Source of the DNA: Anniella stebbinsi
Lineage: Eukaryota; Chordata; Lepidosauria; Squamata; Anniellidae
Direction: 5' to 3'
NCBI GenBank assembly: GCA_029215795.1
Contig: JARDYH010000001.1
Location: 294,134,654-294,198,653, forward strand
Length of the DNA stretch: 64,000 bases
The stretch's first letter is position 1. The number at the start of each line of letters is the position of its first letter. Below, piece after piece: positions 59,010 through 64,000 of the stretch. The position numbers and the translations under genes were made by a program. The notes under the pieces are model-generated. The model did no database searches. It was not told where the DNA came from and saw only the letters and a list, made by a program, of their open reading frames with translations.

Positions 59010-61223
59010 GCTGAAGCAGCCTGGCTGGCTTCAAAAGGTGCTGATCAGACGGCAAATCTCAAGGAGTTTTGGAGGGCACACAAGGAGCCACAGGAAGGAG
59101 AGGATGTGTGAAGTTCCATTCCACAAGCAGTAGCCTTCTGCATGCGGTAGCCCATTTCGGGATCCAACCCATTGTGTGTAGAGATGTAGGTCTGTTATAC
59201 ACATCACATGGTTTTCATGACAAACCATGACCTGAACTCATATAAAGACTGAAGCAGCACTTATTTGTGGGTCACTGAGATAATGGAGTTCAACTCCTTC
59301 TATGGAGGAATCATTCTACCACTATTATCTTGCATTCAGCTGTTTAAAAGCAAATTTAAAACAATTAACTATACACAGATCATAAGAATTATGAAGCAAA
59401 AAGCAGTAAACAAAACTACTTCAATTACAGAAAGAAGTCCCCTGTTCCTCATCTTATTCATACGGAGTGAATAGAAGGTACAGAATATGAATTAAAGCTA
59501 TTTCAATCTAAAGGCTCACAGTAAATGTTAGGTTAGAGAAAAAGAACAAAAACATTGAGCGGCAAAAGAGTTACAAGCCTACTCAATTTAATGCCCCCTT
59601 TAAAAACAAACAAACAAACAAACAAACAAACAAACCTTTTTTGTACTTTATTTGGCCATTTTAGGACCAACGAAGTTCCTGAAATATCCTTTCAGATCAG
59701 CGCACAGCCAGCATGTTATAATAGTGGAGAACCATGCCCACCTGCAATTACGTGTTCTTATGGAAAATAATGACCAGCAAAGGGTTGACCTTTACTTTAA
59801 CATCTTCATGAGACCGAGGTGATGGCTAACTGGATGAGGACGGAGACTTCAAGCACAAGAAAGATTAGAATGCCAAGTCATTTCGTTTATTATATTGTAT
59901 TTCATTCAAGTCACCGGCAGCCTTCAATGAAACACGTTCTCAAGCTTGCTCTAAAGATATGCTGACTTAGATGACAGTAGCAGCATTATCTTAGCTGTTT
60001 GAAATAGCTCAACAATTAAAGCTCTTGATAAGATACTAAACAGTATCAGTTCCATCAGTCCTAAATGACTCTTAATCACTTTAATGACTTCTAATGGAGT
60101 AATCCTATGGAGGTCTTGGAGGCGGTGGGGAGAATCCATAGCAGAGGAAATGGCACTTCTTAAGCCCTGTCAAGGTCATGCTGGCCTGTGCAGAAAGAGG
60201 GGTTGCAGATTTTATCCTCCACTCTTTTTTCCTGTTCTCAGTCGTCTTTTGTTATTTATTGCCTCTCCCATTGGTTTCAAAGGGAGGGGAAATAATTGCG
60301 CCAGCAACTCAGCTGGTGTAGTTTTTCTTCCTTGTCAGGGGTGTCTTAGGGGAATGGGAGCATTTTGGATCCAGCATATGCAAGGGCTCCCCAATTGGCC
60401 CCTACTGCCATCGGAGCTATGATGGCAGATGAATGAAAGCCAATGAACTTTCAGTGGGAGCACTGAGGAGGCCTCCAACGGTGAACCTCCTTCTCTGCCT
60501 GCAGACCTCCATCTCTACAGGTGGAGAAGGAGATCCACAGCATCTAAACGCCTTGAAGCTGCCCTCTCCAGGAGCTTAATCCCAAAAGCACATAAGGAAT
60601 TTAATAAATATTTGTCTTTTTTTTAAAAAAAAAGAAAAAAAGAAGAAAAATGTTACGAAAACATTGCATTCATCCTAGCATTGCTTTTGCTTTGAATTGT
60701 TCTTTGAATGATAGAGGAGAAGCCTATGCTACTCATAAATGTGTGTTCATAAAAGGGAAATGATAAACAGGCAGATAGAGCAGTGGAACAAAACTGCTCA
60801 AGACCAAACAAAAGGTTAAGGCAGGACTGCTCAACTTGCAACCCACCAAGTCAAACAAGTTGGCCTAAAATTATCTTAAATAAATAAATAAAGCAAGACA
60901 GACAGAAGTGGGGGAAGATTGGAAGAAGGAGTAAATGCCCATGACCAAAAACAAACAATGAAACAACAACATAAAACAACAACATAAAACAACAACAGGT
61001 TGGGAAGGCTGTCACAGAGGAACCCCATATATGCTTCTGAGAAATGCCAGGACTTGTCAAGCACTTGGTAGGCCACAATGAAATGGCTGTTGGGCTCTAT
61101 TTGCCTTGACAGGTCACACGTTGTGGAGGCCTGGATTTCGGTGGTTATACAGTGTCTGGGCTTTTTCCTTGCTCTTTGAATAGGGAATAGGGATCTGCTA
61201 TGATTCACATGCAGGTTCGTCAC

Positions 61224-61342
61224 CTGTAGCCCTTCTCTGACAGCTTCAAGAAGATAGGGAACGATGGAGTAGTTCCACAAGTCAGTGAACCAAACCCTAG
61301 AACCATCCACATCTATAGGGCAAGAGAGGAAGAGTCGTGGAC
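61224..61342 (-). CDS. NAV2: NAV2 coding exon
   Basis: A 119-nt exon. It completes a Gly codon with GT and encodes PRLFLSCPIDVDGSRVWFTD then LWNYSIVPYLLEAVREGLQ. The acceptor is TCATAG and the donor CAG|GTGACG. It follows the ATPase core. Confidence 0.97.
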
Positions 61343-61563
61343 CTATGAGAATGAGAAGAAGGAAATTACATGCTAAATATCATTGGTGAATTGGTTTGTA
61401 GCATTTATTTTAAATACAACACCAAGCATGGAAGAATGACAAAGATAGAGATATGAGAAAAATAAAAAAAGACAAGGGAGAGAGGAAGAAAAACTAGAAA
61501 GAAATCTATGTCCTCTACGGAGTTGTGGGAAATGTGTCAAGAGTTCCAAGAGAACATTCTCAC
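61343..61563 (-). other. NAV2: NAV2 intron, short
   Basis: A 221-base, phase-1 intron between the TIG codon split and PRLF. GT-AG ends; nothing else is seen. Confidence 0.92.
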
Positions 61564-61832
61564 CAATAGTAACGTCGGAAGAACTGTGAGCTTCCAAGAA
61601 CTTGTTGAGATGTTGCCAGACTTTGGGAATCCAATCGATGATCTTAATCAGTTCTGCATTTCTCATCCGGCCACCAATTTCTGTTTCAATCAGTTTTCTT
61701 CTCAAGAAACGGCCCAGGAAGCCCTTGACTGGCTCAGTATGATTGGCACAAAGGACCCATCTGAAGTTGTGGTGGAGCTGAAGGTTAGGTGTAGAGGACG
61801 TTGCTTGGTTCATTGTTCCAATAATATAAGGA
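61564..61832 (-). CDS. NAV2: NAV2 coding exon with sensor-1 motif
   Basis: A 269-nt exon. Its first base completes a Cys codon and it encodes PYIIGTMNQATSSTPNLQLH, WVLCANHTEPVKGFLGRFLR and EAHSSSDVTIG. The IIGTMNQ segment is in the position of the AAA ATPase sensor-1 strand. The acceptor is CCCATAG and the donor G|GTGAGA. Confidence 0.97.
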
Positions 61833-62965
61833 CTATGGGAAACAGATTAGTCAGTATTACATCTAGGGAAATTGCTTAGGTCTTTTCCTCAAGAAAATAT
61901 TTCATCCACGGTTTTGCTAATACCATTGAGATATGAATGCAATCTATCCCAGACTGAGTCTTGCTGATATTCCCTGACTCCCAACCACTAGTACTGGCTG
62001 AATTTCTATGATGTTATGGAATGTTCCAAATATTTATCTGCACAGCAAATAGAATATTGGTGAACAGTACAGAATCTGTGAGGGAAAATGAGACGAGTTT
62101 GGCTGGGGAAAATTTGCAGTTGGAGTGGAGAATGAGGTCAGAATGGGCTCTGCAGAGGGTGAGGGAAGGAGCTTGGGGAAGGTTGGGGATAGGTTGCATC
62201 CCCGCTTTCAAGGACCCACACTTCCTCTTCAACAGAACTGTCCCCTTTCCCTCCTGTTGCAAGTGCAAAGAGGCAGCCAGAATGGTACTCTCTGTTCTGG
62301 CTATGAGGGGGAGGGGACAGGGAGCTTGGACTCTTGGGTCCAAGGTTGGTGGCAGCACTCTGAACTACCACAAATCTGAAATCCTTCGCCCCTCCTATGC
62401 TGACTTGGAGCCATAGGATTCCTATCCCATTAATTAAATCAATGAGATTTAAAAGTCATGACTAAATTTTCATGTTGATTTCAATGGGACCTACTTTCAC
62501 TAGCTTAGGGCTTCGCTACACCAGGGTTTTATCTAGCACCAGCTTCTGCTTCCAAATGCTTTGCGATATTAAGATCAGCTCCTTTACATGTGCATACGCA
62601 TGCTTTTTTTATTGTCCCCCCCCCACCCTTTCTCTGCAAGGTCTATACTGTATGTTTCATTATAGATCCACTAGATGGCACTGTGGTATAGTGGGTTTTC
62701 AGAAGTATATGCAGCCATTGCAACACTTCATCACGGTTCTAGAAAAAATGTTGTTTTCCCAATTTTTTTTTTAAAGGATGAAGATTATAAAGCACAGGAG
62801 GCTGACGACATTGGTAATGTACCCGCACAAGCGCAGGATAAAAGCCTTGTTTAGAGAAGCCCTTTGTCTGGATCCAAACCACTGTATACTGCATGAAGTC
62901 TCTGGGAATATTCCTGAAGGAAACTCCCTCTCAGCTATAAAGTTTGAGGCATAACATGCTATTAC
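61833..62965 (-). other. NAV2: NAV2 intron with interspersed repeat
   Basis: An 1133-base, phase-2 intron. An inverted copy of the 11.2/12.0 kb interspersed repeat occupies about 62,130-62,420. Confidence 0.9.
62130..62420. repeat. Inverted copy of the 11.2 kb interspersed repeat
   Basis: It has GGGACAGGGAGCTTGGACTC and GGAGCCATAGGATTCC, the complement-type ends of the copies at 11,229-11,713 and 12,000-12,410. Diverged. Confidence 0.45.
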
Positions 62966-63120
62966 CATTTGTGGTACTTGCAGTTTAAGAGCCCATTGAA
63001 AATCTCTCCCAGGGAGCTAACGTGGTGCAAGTTGTCCAGGATGATCACCAGAGGCATTTCTACAGCATTATTTTCACTATTGCATTGGTCAGCAAGATTG
63101 GAAAGGTACTGGCGGAGTTC
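62966..63120 (-). CDS. NAV2: NAV2 coding exon with Walker B motif
   Basis: A 155-nt exon starting in phase 0: ELRQYLSNLADQCNSENNAV, then EMPLVIILDNLHHVSSLGEI and FNGLLNCKYHK plus two bases of the next Cys codon. VIILDN is the hydrophobic-strand-plus-Asp pattern of a Walker B motif; a degenerate D/N is normal for navigators. The acceptor is TCACAG and the donor TG|GTAATA. Confidence 0.97.
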
Positions 63121-63933
63121 CTGTGATGCAGATGCAAAAAGAAAAATGGTGTTAGTTATCTCTTTCAGAGATCTCAAAAACAATAAAACCTGTTAGATTC
63201 AGTGTTAGAGAAGCCTGTTTCAAGAGTATAACACACATAAAGCCATTTTTTCTCAAGAGGAATAAACAGCCTTTTGAATAGAGCTGATAAACAATAATAG
63301 CTCAGGCAAACTTGAGATCTTGCTTAAACAGATGATTTGTGGTTCCTGAATAGTGAGCCTCAACGCATTAGATTGCCTTTCTAGATGGTGAGACTTTGGC
63401 CTGATAACTGAAAGAGAGGTGGTATCAGGGGGAGGCGTGGAGCCAGGATTGTGAACAGCAGGAGCTACATGCCAGGATGAGGAAGATAGAAGGAGGCAAG
63501 AGAAGTGATGTTGGCAGGCTTGACTGGGCAAAGCTACCAAGACACCAGCTAGGCTTCCTCACAAGCATTCCACAGAAAACTTCCAGGTCTTAGAACTTAG
63601 TTGCACAGGTGGACTTTATGGAGACAGACTCAGTATTACAAATTGTAACTATAGGAGACAACAGAGGACTCCCAAGACTACATTAGTTAGTAAATGAATG
63701 CCATTCCTCAGTAGATACTAATCTTCTTCCATGGGCAGTTCTCTGGTCTACCCTTTGACCAGACCTCTTTAGGCCATACCTAGAAGAAACACCACCCCAC
63801 TCTTCAAGCACAGCATTGTCTGCATCCCTCTCCAGGATGAGGTGTAAGGGCCTATATCCCACTCCTGAAGGCAGAAAGTTACCTCATTTGTATACAGTAA
63901 AAATACTTTAGTCAAGTCAATTTCTGTGCTCAC
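63121..63933 (-). other. NAV2: NAV2 intron
   Basis: An 813-base, phase-0 intron with GTGAG donor and CACAG acceptor. No repeat with clear ends is seen. Confidence 0.9.
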
Positions 63934-64000
63934 CTTACTGGACTTGTGATCCACGTTAAACATTGCAATAGCACCATCAGCCAGCTCCCTGCCCTCTCGA
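63934..64000 (-). CDS. NAV2: NAV2 coding exon, cut by window edge
   Basis: The last 67 bases of an exon whose start is beyond the window. It encodes REGRELADGAIAMFNVDHKS then SK, joining ELRQYL in phase 0. Together the six exons give the C-terminal 312 residues. The full protein (over 2,000 residues) is a cytoskeleton-associated ATPase of neurite outgrowth; its N-terminal calponin-homology and coiled-coil parts lie outside this window. Confidence 0.95.

Larger units (their letters stand above)
55513..61223 (-). other. NAV2: NAV2 intron with several repeats
   Basis: A 5711-base, phase-0 intron. It contains a 5S-derived SINE (55,605-55,770), a hAT-like MITE (55,822-55,956), an L2 3' end (about 56,630-57,120), a GTTCAGA-family MITE (57,414-57,669), a hAT-like element (58,648-59,009) and an (AAAC)n tract at about 59,605-59,635. 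No other gene is supported inside. Confidence 0.9.

Noticed and set aside
61508..61879. 123-codon frame on the + strand
   Set aside because: It is antisense to a NAV2 exon with clear splice sites and family motifs.

Overview
This is a stretch of vertebrate nuclear DNA, most likely from a squamate reptile (lizard or relative). It holds an intron-split homeobox gene (DBX1), the last exons of a neuron navigator gene (NAV2), and many interspersed repeats: L2-clade LINEs, tRNA- and 5S-derived SINEs, and hAT-like and other non-autonomous DNA elements. DBX1 and NAV2 are neighbours with converging 3' ends in other amniotes, and that arrangement is seen here. The squamate assignment rests on the repeat families and is an inference.

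Layout. Bases 1-20,800 hold no protein gene I can support. They contain a LINE tail, a frameshifted L2 LINE (about 990-3500), a 1.18 kb hAT-like foldback element (4686-5861), several small palindromic elements, a tRNA-derived SINE, and AT-rich unique stretches that may be regulatory DNA of DBX1. Bases 20,860-29,945 hold the DBX1 promoter, CpG-rich first exon and four coding exons on the + strand (349 codons plus stop; homeodomain split between its positions 44 and 45). Its 3' UTR probably reaches about 31.27 kb. Bases 31.3-39.2 kb are intergenic, with a nearly full-length but broken L2 LINE on the - strand (32.5-35.8 kb), a SINE and small DNA elements.

Bases 39,235-45,167 are the most unusual part. 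Two inverted repeats of about 447 bp bracket a decayed, originally intronless-looking coding region that ends in a cysteine-rich CXC (tesmin/TSO1-like) motif. Later insertions (LINE tails, a hAT-like element, a small MITE) break it up. I interpret it as a large DNA-transposon-like element that carried a CXC-domain protein. At 43,079-43,268, inside it, lies a perfect 82-bp inverted repeat made partly of the element and partly of the hAT-like insertion.

Bases 46.5-64.0 kb are the 3' end of NAV2 on the - strand: six coding exons (the first cut by the window edge) encoding the C-terminal 312 residues, including part of the AAA-type ATPase region, followed by a long 3' UTR that may run to about 46.5 kb. 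DBX1 (a homeodomain repressor that patterns spinal cord and hindbrain progenitors) and NAV2 (a cytoskeleton-linked ATPase in neurite growth) are neighbours but are not known to act in one pathway.
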